The translations under genes were made by a program, and so were the position numbers. From Protofrankia sp963555925 (GTDB taxonomy: Bacteria > Actinomycetota > Actinomycetes > Frankiales > Frankiaceae), in NCBI GenBank assembly GCA_963555925.1, contig CAUVXJ010000002.1, forward strand, positions 42,056 through 106,055: DNA of 64,000 bases. The letters are read 5' to 3'. Positions 8,932 through 17,205 of this stretch are shown here, piece by piece. Under the pieces are notes generated by a model, which worked only from the letters and a program-made list of their open reading frames with translations, searched no databases and was not told where the DNA came from. Position 1 is the stretch's first letter, and each line of letters opens with the position of its first letter.

Positions 8932-10218
8932 TCAGGCCCCGGCTTCCCAAAGGGCTGCTATCGGGAGCGATACCAGCCTGTCGCCAAAGCGAAGCGCGCC
9001 GTTTTGGTGCCCGGTGTGTAGGACGATACCGTGGACGAACTGCGGGCCGAGTAGATCGCGGAGCGTGGCCAGGCCGCGAAAGTCGTTACCGGTGACCGTG
9101 TCGGTCGCCTTGCATTCGATACCGAGGATCTGACCGTCGTCGCGTTCCAGAATGATGTCGACTTCAGCACCGCCGCTGACCCGCCAATGGTGGAGCCGCA
9201 CCGAGTTCTCGCTCCAGGTGGCCTGTTTGGCCAGTTCGTTGACGATGAAGGTCTCGACCAACGGGCCGCGGGGCGGCGACACCGGTCTGGCCAGGGCGTC
9301 GGGAGAAACGCCGAGAAGCGCGGCGGCGAGGCCGGTGTCGGTGAGGTGGAGCTTGGGGTGTTTGACGACCCGGGCGGTCAGGTTTCGGGACCATATCGGT
9401 AGTCGGTGGATAAGGAAAACGGTTTCGAGTAGTTCCAGGTACCGACTGACCGTGCTTCGATGCAGGCCGCTCTTGTTTGCCGTGTTAGCGGTGTTGTGTT
9501 CCTGGGCTGTCACCGATGCGAGGTAGGCCAGCAGGGTTCGTATCGAGCTCGGTTCGTTGATGCGGGTCATCTCGCGAATATCACGTTCAGCGATGGCTTC
9601 GACATAGCTGCGGAACCATGCCCTGCGAGAGCGGGTTGTCCGCATCAGGGCAGGTTCGGGGAAGCCGCCGCGACAGACCCGCTGGAAGTAATCCGCCCGG
9701 TCGGATACCGACGCCCGGAGGCTGGAGAGCGATTCGGGGTTGTCGAAGGCATGGTCGATGAAGCTGTCGGACCGGCCGTTGAATTCACCTTGGGAGAGAG
9801 GCCAGACGTCCACCACCCCGGCGCGGCCGGCCAGGGACTCCGACAGGCTGGGCGTTGTCAGGAACCGGGTGGACCCGGCCAGGACGTACCGACCGGGGCG
9901 CGGCGCCGCATCGACCTCGGCCTTGACGGCTCTGACCAGGGCGTCGCCACCTCGCTGAACCTCGTCGATGAACCGTGGCTCCGTGCCGCTTCCGGTAAAA
10001 GCCACCGGGTCGCTGGTCGCCGCCTGCAGGGTCTGCTCGTCGTCGAGGTTGAGCAGGGTGCCCCCATGGCGCTCCCGCAGGTGCCGAAGCAGCGTCGTCT
10101 TGCCGGACTGCCGGGGGCCGTTCAGGATCACGACACGGAATACCGACAGGTACTCCTCCGCGATTGAGACGCAGGCCCGTTGCAGGTCGGTTACTGGCAC
10201 GAGAAAACTCCTGCTCAC
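8932..10218 (-). CDS. AAA ATPase with DUF4143 C-terminal domain
   Basis: The product is a 428-residue ATP-binding protein. The Walker A motif is LNGPRQSGKTTLLRHL (about residues 33-48) and the Walker B region is RFIDEVQRGGDALVRA. A winged-helix segment follows (SGLHRSTVSRYLELLETVFLI), then a DUF4143 nuclease-like domain with GGAEVDIILE and ILGIECKAT. That Asp plus E-x-K pattern resembles a PD-(D/E)XK fold. The role of the family is unknown; it is common near toxins and mobile DNA. The gene lies between cas6 and the other cas genes, inside a duplicated repeat pair, with iteron-like repeats just upstream of its start. It looks like an inserted accessory gene. Confidence 0.88.
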   Translation of the reverse strand: MSRSFLVPVTDLQRACVSIAEEYLSVFRVVILNGPRQSGKTTLLRHLRERHGGTLLNLDDEQTLQAATSDPVAFTGSGTEPRFIDEVQRGGDALVRAVKAEVDAAPRPGRYVLAGSTRFLTTPSLSESLAGRAGVVDVWPLSQGEFNGRSDSFIDHAFDNPESLSSLRASVSDRADYFQRVCRGGFPEPALMRTTRSRRAWFRSYVEAIAERDIREMTRINEPSSIRTLLAYLASVTAQEHNTANTANKSGLHRSTVSRYLELLETVFLIHRLPIWSRNLTARVVKHPKLHLTDTGLAAALLGVSPDALARPVSPPRGPLVETFIVNELAKQATWSENSVRLHHWRVSGGAEVDIILERDDGQILGIECKATDTVTGNDFRGLATLRDLLGPQFVHGIVLHTGHQNGALRFGDRLVSLPIAALWEAGA

Positions 10219-10239
10219 AGCGGATGTCGGCCAGCTTCA

Positions 10240-10325
10240 GTATACATCTGACGGAGGATTCGACCGACATTTCACAGCCTCATGGACCGACACTTCACAG
10301 ACACCTGGACCGAAGTTCCACTGGG
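10240..10325 (-). promoter_or_regulatory. 23-bp iteron-like repeats upstream of the ATPase gene
   Basis: Two good 23-bp units are in direct tandem: ACCGACATTTCACAGCCTCA plus TGG at 10263-10285, and ACCGACACTTCACAGACACC plus TGG at 10286-10308. A partial unit begins at 10309 (ACCGAAGTTCCACTGGG) and a diverged unit may occupy 10240-10262. The array ends about 22 bp from the ATPase start. Such spacing suits a protein binding the same helix face every two turns, for example autoregulation. Confidence 0.6.
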
Positions 10326-10384
10326 ATCTGCGCCACGCCTGCCCTGGCGCTGGCGTCGGGTGAGAGGTAGGTGGAAACCGTTAC

Positions 10385-10670
10385 TATAACGACCAAAATG
10401 ACCTAACACCTCGGCTCGAATCGGTCCGGGGTAGGTGGCGAGGGCTGCGATAGCGACGCTTCCTACCGGCGCTTCCTACCGACCCTTCCTACCGACCCTT
10501 CCTACCGACCCTGTTGCATCGAGGACGTCAGTGTGCCAGGGAGCGGGACACGACCAGGTTCTCCAGATGGAGCCCTCCCCGTCGAGGCCAAGGCTTTCGT
10601 GGCCTGCGGCGGGCGCGAGTTCGTCGATGCCGAGCAGATCCTTTACTTGCCAGGGACGGCCGCCACCGCC
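10385..10670. repeat. Right copy of duplicated blocks A and B, with four 13-bp tandem units
   Basis: Block A (about 10385-10438) and block B (about 10609-10670) match the left copy at 8676-8862. Between them, 10457-10508 holds four 13-bp tandem units (CGCTTCCTACCGG, CGCTTCCTACCGA, then CCCTTCCTACCGA twice). The spacing between A and B is larger here than in the left copy, partly because of this expansion. Confidence 0.85.
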
Positions 10671-10879
10671 CGCAGATACCCGTGTGTGCCCGCGGGCTCT
10701 GCCGATGCCGATGCCGATGCGGGTGCCTGTGCCTGTCCGGATGTGGGCGTCGTGGCAGTCGACCGGTTGGTCCCGGCCAGGGCCGAGGCCAGCAGCAAGC
10801 CCACGACCAGCGCCAGGACCCGTCGCAGCGCCGCAGCGCCGACCGATCTGGATAGGCCGCAACTTGTCAACACCCGCAT
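10643..10879 (-). CDS. Possible small exported protein
   Basis: This 78-residue frame begins MRVLTSCGLSRSVGAAALRR after GAGAGG at good spacing. A hydrophobic helix LALVVGLLLASALAG follows at about residues 22-36, then a Ser/Ala/Thr-rich tail. It looks like a signal peptide or a single membrane anchor. The last residues and the stop lie inside repeat block B, so the 3' end may be a fusion made by the duplication. No family was recognised. Confidence 0.4.
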   Translation of the reverse strand: MRVLTSCGLSRSVGAAALRRVLALVVGLLLASALAGTNRSTATTPTSGQAQAPASASASAEPAGTHGYLRAVAAVPGK

Positions 10880-11417
10880 CAGGTACCTCTCATGGTCTTG
10901 CCGGAGACGGCCAGCTGGCCGCCGGCCCGCGTCACATAGGTGCGTCAGCATTCCTCGACCGCGACGCGCCGAACGCAGAGCGACGACACGGATACACCGT
11001 TGCGAGGTCCGCTCATATGGCGGACAGATAGCAACGCCCTACTGGCAAAGGCTACGCAGTTCGCCCATCAATGGGCGTCGTTCGCCAGCACAGAGTGCAA
11101 AACGACAGGCGCCGAGCATGCCACGGATTAGGCGGGAGCTGTCAGCGTCATTGGCTGGCCCCTTGGACGAGGGCCTGGTCGGACCCGTTTGGCTGGTAGG
11201 CAAAGAAGACTATGCATGACAACCCCCCCGTACCTGTTCCGGGAGCGTAGACCACACCGCGCACCGTGCTGAGCGCGCCCTCCCCGCCAGTCGCGTGGGC
11301 TGGCGCTGCTCCCCGCTGACTGGTAGTCCCAGCCTGAAAGGCAGCGTGCACGTACGGTAGTGCTCCGAGGGGGAAACGGAGTCGGGCACCCCCGTGGTCG
11401 TGGTACCGCAGCGTCCC
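10880..11417. other. Gene-poor stretch
   Basis: No gene is supported. A short plus-strand frame at about 11118-11219 (MPRIRRELSASLAGPLDEGL and 13 more residues) has plausible codons, but no ribosome site or family. No direct-repeat and spacer pattern typical of a CRISPR array was seen here or elsewhere in the window. Confidence 0.4.
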
Positions 11418-11642
11418 CTATTCTGACCTGTTCTCCATCGTGAGGATCACAGGGGGATAGGTGAAGATCGAAACTGGGAACCCGAAGGGTGGGTCGACTG
11501 CTGGCCGGCCCAGGTCGGGGCGATCCGTCGGGTACGAACCGGTCTTGACGGCTCGTACCTGCTTCCCGTACGTTTCAACCACGGCCGCTTCGTACGTCAT
11601 GCGGCCCAGGTCGGGTATCACTCGACCGCCGACCAGGATCAT
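11418..11642 (-). CDS. Possible small hypothetical protein
   Basis: This 74-residue frame begins MILVGGRVIPDLGRMTYEAA and ends SIFTYPPVILTMENRSE. Its codons look coding (mostly G or C at third positions) and an AGGAG lies about 12 bases upstream of the ATG. I do not recognise the protein. It is divergent from the gene at 11757, the two starts being 114 bp apart. Confidence 0.4.
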   Translation of the reverse strand: MILVGGRVIPDLGRMTYEAAVVETYGKQVRAVKTGSYPTDRPDLGRPAVDPPFGFPVSIFTYPPVILTMENRSE

Positions 11643-11756
11643 CGCGATCTCGGTCTCCTGTGAAGCGCTCAGAAGATCTGGGTGCTGTGACGCCTTTACG
11701 GCGTCGTCTTGTTGCCGTCCCACCCATGGTTCGGCATGCCCTTCACAGGAGGACCG

Positions 11757-12872
11757 ATGCTTCCGCTGACCATTGCCGACATCGCAAGCGAGAACGACGA
11801 CATCGCGTTTCTGGCCTTTGCGGAGTTCGTCGGCCCGGCGTTGTGGACGCGGGTCGTCCACGGCGTCCGTCGTGCCAAGCCCGGCACCTGCGCCTGCCGG
11901 CCCGAGCGCCCGCCGCTTTTCAACGTCACCGATACGCTCACCGGGCCGTTGTGCGACCGCTGCGTTCCCCTGTGGACCGGTCTGCTGAGCGACGGATTCG
12001 AGGTGCTGCGCGAGGCGCTCGTAGGCCGGATACCGACGGTGTCTGCCCGTAGCCGTAACGGGGGCGAGGAGATCCGCGAATGGCGGATCATCCGTGACCA
12101 TATCGTCGCGCCGGAAGCCGACCTGCAGGACGCGTCCGTCTTCGGTGTCCTGCTGCGCGACTTCGAGCCGCGCGAGGAGACCCCGGCTGAGCTGGACTGG
12201 CTGCGCAAGGCATGGGCGCAGCTCGTTAACTACCCGACGTCCGGGCGGATCGTGCCGACGGTGCGGCGGGAGTCGGCTGATGAGCGCGGTCTGCCGACCC
12301 GTCCGGAGGTGGCGATCCGCAAGGCGGCCTGGGCCGCACCGCTGCGCGTGGATCCGGTTGCCCGGGACATTCTCATCGAGTTCCTGCTCGGAATTCGCGA
12401 TGAGATTACCGACCCGTTTTCGCTGCCGTCCATGGAACTGAGGTTCGGGCTCACTGCGGCTGAGGTGAGCGAGCGGCTCCAGCGCTCCCTGGCGACACTG
12501 CGTCAGTGCAATCGCGATTTCTACGAGCGGGCCGTGGCGGTGCCGCGCGCGCAGACCGTGTCGGACGCAATCGCCGGTGGGCACGCGCCCTCGCCTGAGG
12601 ACATCTGTGTGGCGGCGGCAGACACGAGTGTTCCGCGGAACGCAATTCTCGCCGAGCTCGAGGTCAATTCGGTGACGAAAATGTTACTGCAAGCGATCAC
12701 CGACATCGCCCATGGCAGGAAGGTCGACGTCGGGGCGCTTGCCCGGCGGCTGCTGCGCCTCGACGACGAACGTGCCGGCCACGAGGTCGACCGCCTTGCG
12801 CGCCTTGTCGCCGGGGCCGGCGTCGAATGGGTCGACGTCCTGCTGCACGACCTCGACGGGCGGGCCGCGTGA
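11757..12872 (+). CDS. Uncharacterised protein at the edge of the CRISPR locus
   Basis: This 371-residue protein of unknown function starts at an ATG preceded by CACAGGAGGACCG. Near residues 45-72 it has a possible metal site: a CAC pair (TCACRPERPP) and then LCDRC. The rest is mostly helical, with LDWLRKAWAQLVNYPTSGR and a C-terminal helical segment ending VDVLLHDLDGRAA. No nuclease or CARF motif was seen. It converges with the minus-strand cas operon, ending 43 bp from the stop of the last gene, so it may belong to the CRISPR locus only by position. It could equally be an unrelated accessory gene. Confidence 0.75.
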   Translation: MLPLTIADIASENDDIAFLAFAEFVGPALWTRVVHGVRRAKPGTCACRPERPPLFNVTDTLTGPLCDRCVPLWTGLLSDGFEVLREALVGRIPTVSARSRNGGEEIREWRIIRDHIVAPEADLQDASVFGVLLRDFEPREETPAELDWLRKAWAQLVNYPTSGRIVPTVRRESADERGLPTRPEVAIRKAAWAAPLRVDPVARDILIEFLLGIRDEITDPFSLPSMELRFGLTAAEVSERLQRSLATLRQCNRDFYERAVAVPRAQTVSDAIAGGHAPSPEDICVAAADTSVPRNAILAELEVNSVTKMLLQAITDIAHGRKVDVGALARRLLRLDDERAGHEVDRLARLVAGAGVEWVDVLLHDLDGRAA

Positions 12873-12914
12873 TGCCGGCGACCGTCATGCGGGAAACCGT
12901 TATGCGGGAAACCG

Positions 12915-13430
12915 TTATGCGGGCAGCGCGGCCCACGCCTCCAGTAGATCCGCGAGGTCACGGGCCTGTGCCGCGGACAGCACCACATTTCGTGTGCTGC
13001 GCTCTGCTGCGCGAGGTCGGTCATGGCCCGTAGGCGAGCCTGTCCGGGGCGCGATCTCGATGCGGATCCCATCGTCCACGGTCGTGGCCCGGACCGACCG
13101 GGGTGCGTCCGACGTCCCCGACGTCCCCGACGTCCCCGGTGTCGGCGGCGGGTCGGTGATCTTTCTGCGGCTGGCGATCCGCAGCAGGTCGAGCCGTTCG
13201 AACAGGGCCGTCCCATGGGTGCGCAGCAGGGCCGCGACCTGGGCGCCGACCGCGTGGCCGGGTCCATCGGTCCAGGTCAACCGCAGTGGGGGAGCGGCGC
13301 CGTCGTCGAGTTCCAGGACCGCCCGCGCCCCGGCCAGGCGCAGCGTGGCAGGCCCGAAACTGCCCTGCAGGTGCCGGGATGCGGACGGGACGCCGGCCAG
13401 CGCCGCCAACAGACTCGCGTTTGTCGCCAT
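12915..13430 (-). CDS. Uncharacterised protein at the 3' end of the cas operon
   Basis: This 171-residue frame begins MATNASLLAALAGVPSASRH after GGGAGGG. It has a strand-rich first half (FGPATLRLAGARAVLELDDG), a GTSGTSGTSD linker encoded by GACGTCCCC repeats near 13110-13140, and a helical C-terminus (AAQARDLADLLEAWAALPA). No family was recognised. It follows the RAMP gene by about 250 bp. A longer version from an ATG at 13570 would add a Cys-containing segment (DRCMECKRG), which I cannot exclude. It is a candidate missing subunit or ancillary factor of the complex, by position only. Confidence 0.6.
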   Translation of the reverse strand: MATNASLLAALAGVPSASRHLQGSFGPATLRLAGARAVLELDDGAAPPLRLTWTDGPGHAVGAQVAALLRTHGTALFERLDLLRIASRRKITDPPPTPGTSGTSGTSDAPRSVRATTVDDGIRIEIAPRTGSPTGHDRPRAAERSTRNVVLSAAQARDLADLLEAWAALPA

Positions 13431-13590
13431 CCGGCATCCCTCCCTTCGGGCTCCGCCAGTCCGTAACCGAATGACGCCACGCTTGCACTCCATGCAACGG
13501 TCCGGCGGCCGGGGGTCCTGTTCGGCACGGTCCCACTGCCATGACACCACGATCACCTCCGTCCCGCCCATGCGTACGCCTTGCTGGGAC

Positions 13591-13620
13591 GAGTGGAAGG
13601 TTGACGTGAACCTTCCACTC
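13591..13620. promoter_or_regulatory. Perfect 12-bp hairpin between RAMP gene and downstream gene
   Basis: GAGTGGAAGGTT (13591-13602) pairs exactly with AACCTTCCACTC (13609-13620) around a 6-base loop GACGTG. It sits 3' of the RAMP stop and about 160 bp before the next start on the same strand. No U-tract follows. It could attenuate transcription or be an operator. Confidence 0.6.
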
Positions 13621-13684
13621 GTGGCAGGCCGCTGGGCGAACCGGGTCGTGGAGTCGCCGGGTCGCCCAGCGGATGAGGATCGGG

Positions 13685-16510
13685 CTACCGGTCCTTTTCG
13701 GGGTGGATGGGCAGGTGGCCGACGCCGAGGTCGGGCAGGCTGACGCCGCGGTTGTCGCGGACGCGGCCACCCTGCTGCTGCTCGTTCTGGACGAACCACT
13801 CGAACGAGCGGCCCCGCGGGTCAGGCGGCACCGGGACGTCGACCCGCAGGCCGTTGGGCCGCACCCGCGGATAGTGCACGGGTACCGACGCATCACCCGT
13901 TGCCGCGGCGAGAAATGCCTTGATGTGCGGGACCGTCTCGAATTGATTCCCGGGGGAGACCGCTTTCGTGAAGGCGTCGACGCTGGCCCGCGCAGCGGCC
14001 GGATAGCCGTCGTCCGGGCGCTTCTCCGGGCCGAGTGACCGGTAGTACTGCGCCCACGACGCGCCGGTGCGAAGGTCTGTCCGGGCGGGGTCAACGGTGA
14101 GCCGGACGCTGCCGAAACCGAGCGGCTTGCCGAAGCCCAGCCGGTGGAACCGGGCTCCGTTCCCGCCTTTCCCGTCGCCGTCGCCATCGCCGCCGTTTGT
14201 GTCGAGGTCGAGCAGCCACAGCAGCGCGCCCAGCTCGACGTCGGCCAGATTGCGGACGTCGACCGTGAACGTGAATGTGGTCCCGGGCCGGACCCAGCCG
14301 TTCACCGACCGGTTCTGGTCGTCGCGGTTCTCGTCGTTCACCCCGCCCGAGTGCTGTGTGGCGAAGGCGGTTCCTTCGCGGTTCAACGGGTTCGCGCGGG
14401 AATCCTCGGGCACGAGCGACTTCCGCGGCCGACGGTATTCCTGGTAACGCCCGCCGTCCAGTTTCTGGGTGCGATCGGCCGTCGGGTTCTTCCAGTAACC
14501 GTCGGGCAGGCCGGCGTGATGCGGGTAGACCTTTCGCCCGCGCAACATCTGTGCGGCGGCGTCGAACCAGCCCGCCTTGGGCAGCCCGGTCCGCAGTGGC
14601 ACGGGCTGGCCTGCCGCTTTGGCTCCCAGGTAGAAGCGGCCCTGGCCGGGCTTGGGTTGACCGAGGATCGCCAGCGGCAATCCACGGCCTTCGAAGCGTT
14701 CCACCGCCGAATTCCACGACTGGTCGCAGCGGACCGGTCCGATCCGCAGGCTGCCCCGCCAGGCATCAGCCGGGTCACCCCCGTCGCGGGCGGCCCGGTT
14801 TTCGGTCGGCTCGTCGGCTCGCTCTTCGGTCCGGACCCAGCCGAACACCCGGTCCGCCGGGGACAGCTCGCTGATCGTGTTTGCGGGCACCAGCGAGGGA
14901 TCCAGCAGGTCGATCGGTGCGGCGCTGAACAACTCTCGTGCGATCGTCACCGGATACAGACTGTCGATCTCACCGCGGGCGTCCAGCCGGACGTAGAGCA
15001 GATCGCCGTCGGTGAGTTCATCGGGTTCCACGCCATCCGGCTTCGTACCGTCCGGCGCAACCAGGTGGCGACTTGCGACAATCTTCCCGGGATCCTTGGG
15101 GTCCGGGGTCTTCAACTCACCGGGCCGGTGCGCGTTCATATAACCGTGGATGATGTCGTGCCAGATACGCTGCAAACCTTCATTCAGTTCGAACGTCTCC
15201 CGCAGATCGTCGTCGGCGTCGTAGAAGAAGACCCGCTCGTCGTGTTTGCGGTCGATGTTCCGGTTCGTTATGCACACCCAGCCGTCGACGATCTTCTCCG
15301 GGCCGATCGGCTCGTACCATGACGCCCCGTTCTGGCGGGACGTCCGCAGCGGCGCCTGATGTGGTTCCTGGCCGGGTTCGGCAAGTGAGCGCACCCACCA
15401 CAGCTGGAAGTCAGGTGTATGCGTGGCCGATCGGCGGTCCCACCGGTGATGCTGGACGAGCTGGATGCGCGCTCGCACCGCCGCGCCATGCTCGGGCCGT
15501 GCGCCGTCCGGCATCACGATGTTGAAATCGCTCTGGTCGGAGCGGACGTGTTGCGAGCCCTTCGGCGTCCAGTAGGTAGGCAGCCATGCGGCGTGCATGG
15601 GCGAACCGTGCCGGCCCTGGTGGCCTGCGGGTGTCGTCCCGGGCAGCAGCTCGATCTTGGCGGTGCCGCCGTCGCAGACGACTCGCGCCGGGATGGACGC
15701 GAGCCCGTCGCGGGCCGCCATCCGGTAGCCCAACCGGGAGTCGTGGCCGGTGAAGACACCGAAGCGGGAGTTCGTCACCGCCTCGTAGGCGCTGCGCAGC
15801 ATGCCCTTTACAGCCGTCGGTGGCAGGTGCGGGCGGCGCTCGTGGCGGCCGTCCGGGGTGGTGACCGGCCGTTCCAGGACGCCGTAGGTTGCATGGCCCT
15901 CGTTGTTGGGGGTGACGCCGGCGGTGTCCAGGAGCAGCAGCGGCGTGGCAACCGTGAGGGTGACGCCGATCGTCCCCGACCAGCGGTTCTCTCGGAGCCG
16001 GTCGTGGCCGGGCAGGCGCTCGTGATCCGTCGGGTTGTCGCCCACGTCGCCGAGCGTCTTGTGCGAAGGGTCGCGCTGCGGTGCCGGGACGAACCCGTAC
16101 GGGTTGATGAACGCGTTCAGCGGATCCGAAGCGCGGTAGGGCGCATCCGACTGCCGCTCGGCGGTGGTCGCCTGTCTGGCGGGCCGCGCCGGTGCCATGT
16201 GTCGCGGTGGCTGGCGGGACGCGGGCCGCTCACGCGTTTGAGTGGGCTGCGCGGCTGCCGGTGCGGCATCCGGGGACGGGGTTTGTGCTGTAGCCGCGGT
16301 GCCCTTGTCGCGGATGCGCTTGGCCCGTCCACCGGCCCAGTCGAACTCGACGGACCGGCCGGCGAGATCGTCATCGCTCAACCCGGTCAGTGTCTCGTCC
16401 AGGAATCGGCGTTCGAAGCGCCGCTCTCCCGCGCCGTCCTCGTTGATGACGATCTTGCGGGCGCCGTCAGTGGTCGTCTTCCATACGATCGTGCCGAAAC
16501 GGCTGCTCAT
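13685..16510 (-). CDS. Large CRISPR RAMP protein, TIGR03986-like
   Basis: This 941-residue protein is of the RAMP superfamily. Residues 1-65 form a small domain (GTIVWKTTTDGARKIVINED) and a Pro/Ala/Thr-rich linker covers about 70-120. The RAMP body then starts with NAFINPYGFVPAP, a near match to the NPYNFVP opening of TIGR03986 proteins, and SGTIGVTLTVATPLLLLD. The core signature is LPPTAVKGMLRSAYEAVTNS. Proteins of this family occur in type III-D loci with Csx10 and Csx19 and are taken to be Cas7-like backbone subunits. It is much larger than a single Cas7 and may hold two RAMP folds. The ATG at 16510 overlaps the csx19 stop by 4 bp, so the genes are probably translationally coupled. Confidence 0.8.
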   Translation of the reverse strand: MSSRFGTIVWKTTTDGARKIVINEDGAGERRFERRFLDETLTGLSDDDLAGRSVEFDWAGGRAKRIRDKGTAATAQTPSPDAAPAAAQPTQTRERPASRQPPRHMAPARPARQATTAERQSDAPYRASDPLNAFINPYGFVPAPQRDPSHKTLGDVGDNPTDHERLPGHDRLRENRWSGTIGVTLTVATPLLLLDTAGVTPNNEGHATYGVLERPVTTPDGRHERRPHLPPTAVKGMLRSAYEAVTNSRFGVFTGHDSRLGYRMAARDGLASIPARVVCDGGTAKIELLPGTTPAGHQGRHGSPMHAAWLPTYWTPKGSQHVRSDQSDFNIVMPDGARPEHGAAVRARIQLVQHHRWDRRSATHTPDFQLWWVRSLAEPGQEPHQAPLRTSRQNGASWYEPIGPEKIVDGWVCITNRNIDRKHDERVFFYDADDDLRETFELNEGLQRIWHDIIHGYMNAHRPGELKTPDPKDPGKIVASRHLVAPDGTKPDGVEPDELTDGDLLYVRLDARGEIDSLYPVTIARELFSAAPIDLLDPSLVPANTISELSPADRVFGWVRTEERADEPTENRAARDGGDPADAWRGSLRIGPVRCDQSWNSAVERFEGRGLPLAILGQPKPGQGRFYLGAKAAGQPVPLRTGLPKAGWFDAAAQMLRGRKVYPHHAGLPDGYWKNPTADRTQKLDGGRYQEYRRPRKSLVPEDSRANPLNREGTAFATQHSGGVNDENRDDQNRSVNGWVRPGTTFTFTVDVRNLADVELGALLWLLDLDTNGGDGDGDGKGGNGARFHRLGFGKPLGFGSVRLTVDPARTDLRTGASWAQYYRSLGPEKRPDDGYPAAARASVDAFTKAVSPGNQFETVPHIKAFLAAATGDASVPVHYPRVRPNGLRVDVPVPPDPRGRSFEWFVQNEQQQGGRVRDNRGVSLPDLGVGHLPIHPEKDR

Positions 16511-17205
16511 CTTCTCGCCTCCGCGTGAGGTCGGGCCTGGGTACCGGCGTTGGTGGCGTTGGTGGCGTCGGACTGTTTGGGCAGCGCGAGGAACAGCTCG
16601 ACGAGACGCTCCTCGGCGACACCGGCGTTGCCGTGGTCAGGCTCGGTGGTGACGTACTCGACGGTCCGCAGGTAGACGCACTCCTCCGGCCGGGGCGCCC
16701 GCGGTAGCGGCACGTCGAGCAGGCCGATCCGGGCCTCGGCCAGCCGGACCCACCGCGGCCCGCCGGTCAACGGCCCGCCTGTGCCGGTGCCGACATCGGT
16801 GCTCGCGGGCAACGGCCGGCCCCACAGCAGGTACTTGTTCTCGATCGTCTCGATGGCGTCCAGCGGATCGAGGCGTTCGGCGAGCCCGGCGCACAGGTCG
16901 AGGGACTCCGCCACGATGACCGCCGTACCGACACCGTTGCCCGTGTGCAGCCAGCGCAGCTCGGCGTCCCGGTTGAAGATCCGGGCTTCGAACACCGCCG
17001 CGGACCCGGCGGCAGGAAGCTCGATTGTCTTCTCGGAGTCGGTGAGCCGGCCGCCGGACAGCCGGGCCACCGTGTACGCCTTCGGACTCGCCAGCAGCGC
17101 CACCGCGTCACCGGTATCGGTAGCGGGATCGGCACCCAAGCCGGTAAGGCGGATCGCGTCCGCCAGCGTGACGTCCGTGGATGTAGCGGAGTACAGGAGT
17201 GTCAT
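16507..17205 (-). CDS. csx19: Csx19-like type III-D CRISPR protein
   Basis: The 232-residue product carries the strongest Csx19 (TIGR03984) feature, FEARIFNRDAELRWLH, near the middle, after AYTVARLSGGRLTDSEK. A strand-rich C-terminal half follows. The molecular role of Csx19 is not established; it is a component of III-D loci and the family is diagnostic of the subtype. It overlaps both neighbours by 4 bp (ATGA). I recognise it by motif and context only, so a profile search should confirm it. Confidence 0.7.
   Translation of the reverse strand: MTLLYSATSTDVTLADAIRLTGLGADPATDTGDAVALLASPKAYTVARLSGGRLTDSEKTIELPAAGSAAVFEARIFNRDAELRWLHTGNGVGTAVIVAESLDLCAGLAERLDPLDAIETIENKYLLWGRPLPASTDVGTGTGGPLTGGPRWVRLAEARIGLLDVPLPRAPRPEECVYLRTVEYVTTEPDHGNAGVAEERLVELFLALPKQSDATNATNAGTQARPHAEARR

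Noticed and set aside
10457..10512. 13-bp tandem units considered as a CRISPR array
   Set aside because: The units are contiguous with no spacers and too short for repeats of a CRISPR array.
11418..12584. A 388-residue minus-strand frame covering the 371-aa gene
   Set aside because: Except for its last 74 residues it is antisense to the plus-strand gene with a strong ribosome site, and its composition (Arg/His/Gln-rich) is that of a shadow frame.
14144..16528. Long plus-strand frames over the RAMP gene
   Set aside because: High GC keeps the antisense strand open; the minus-strand frame carries the RAMP motifs and gene overlaps.
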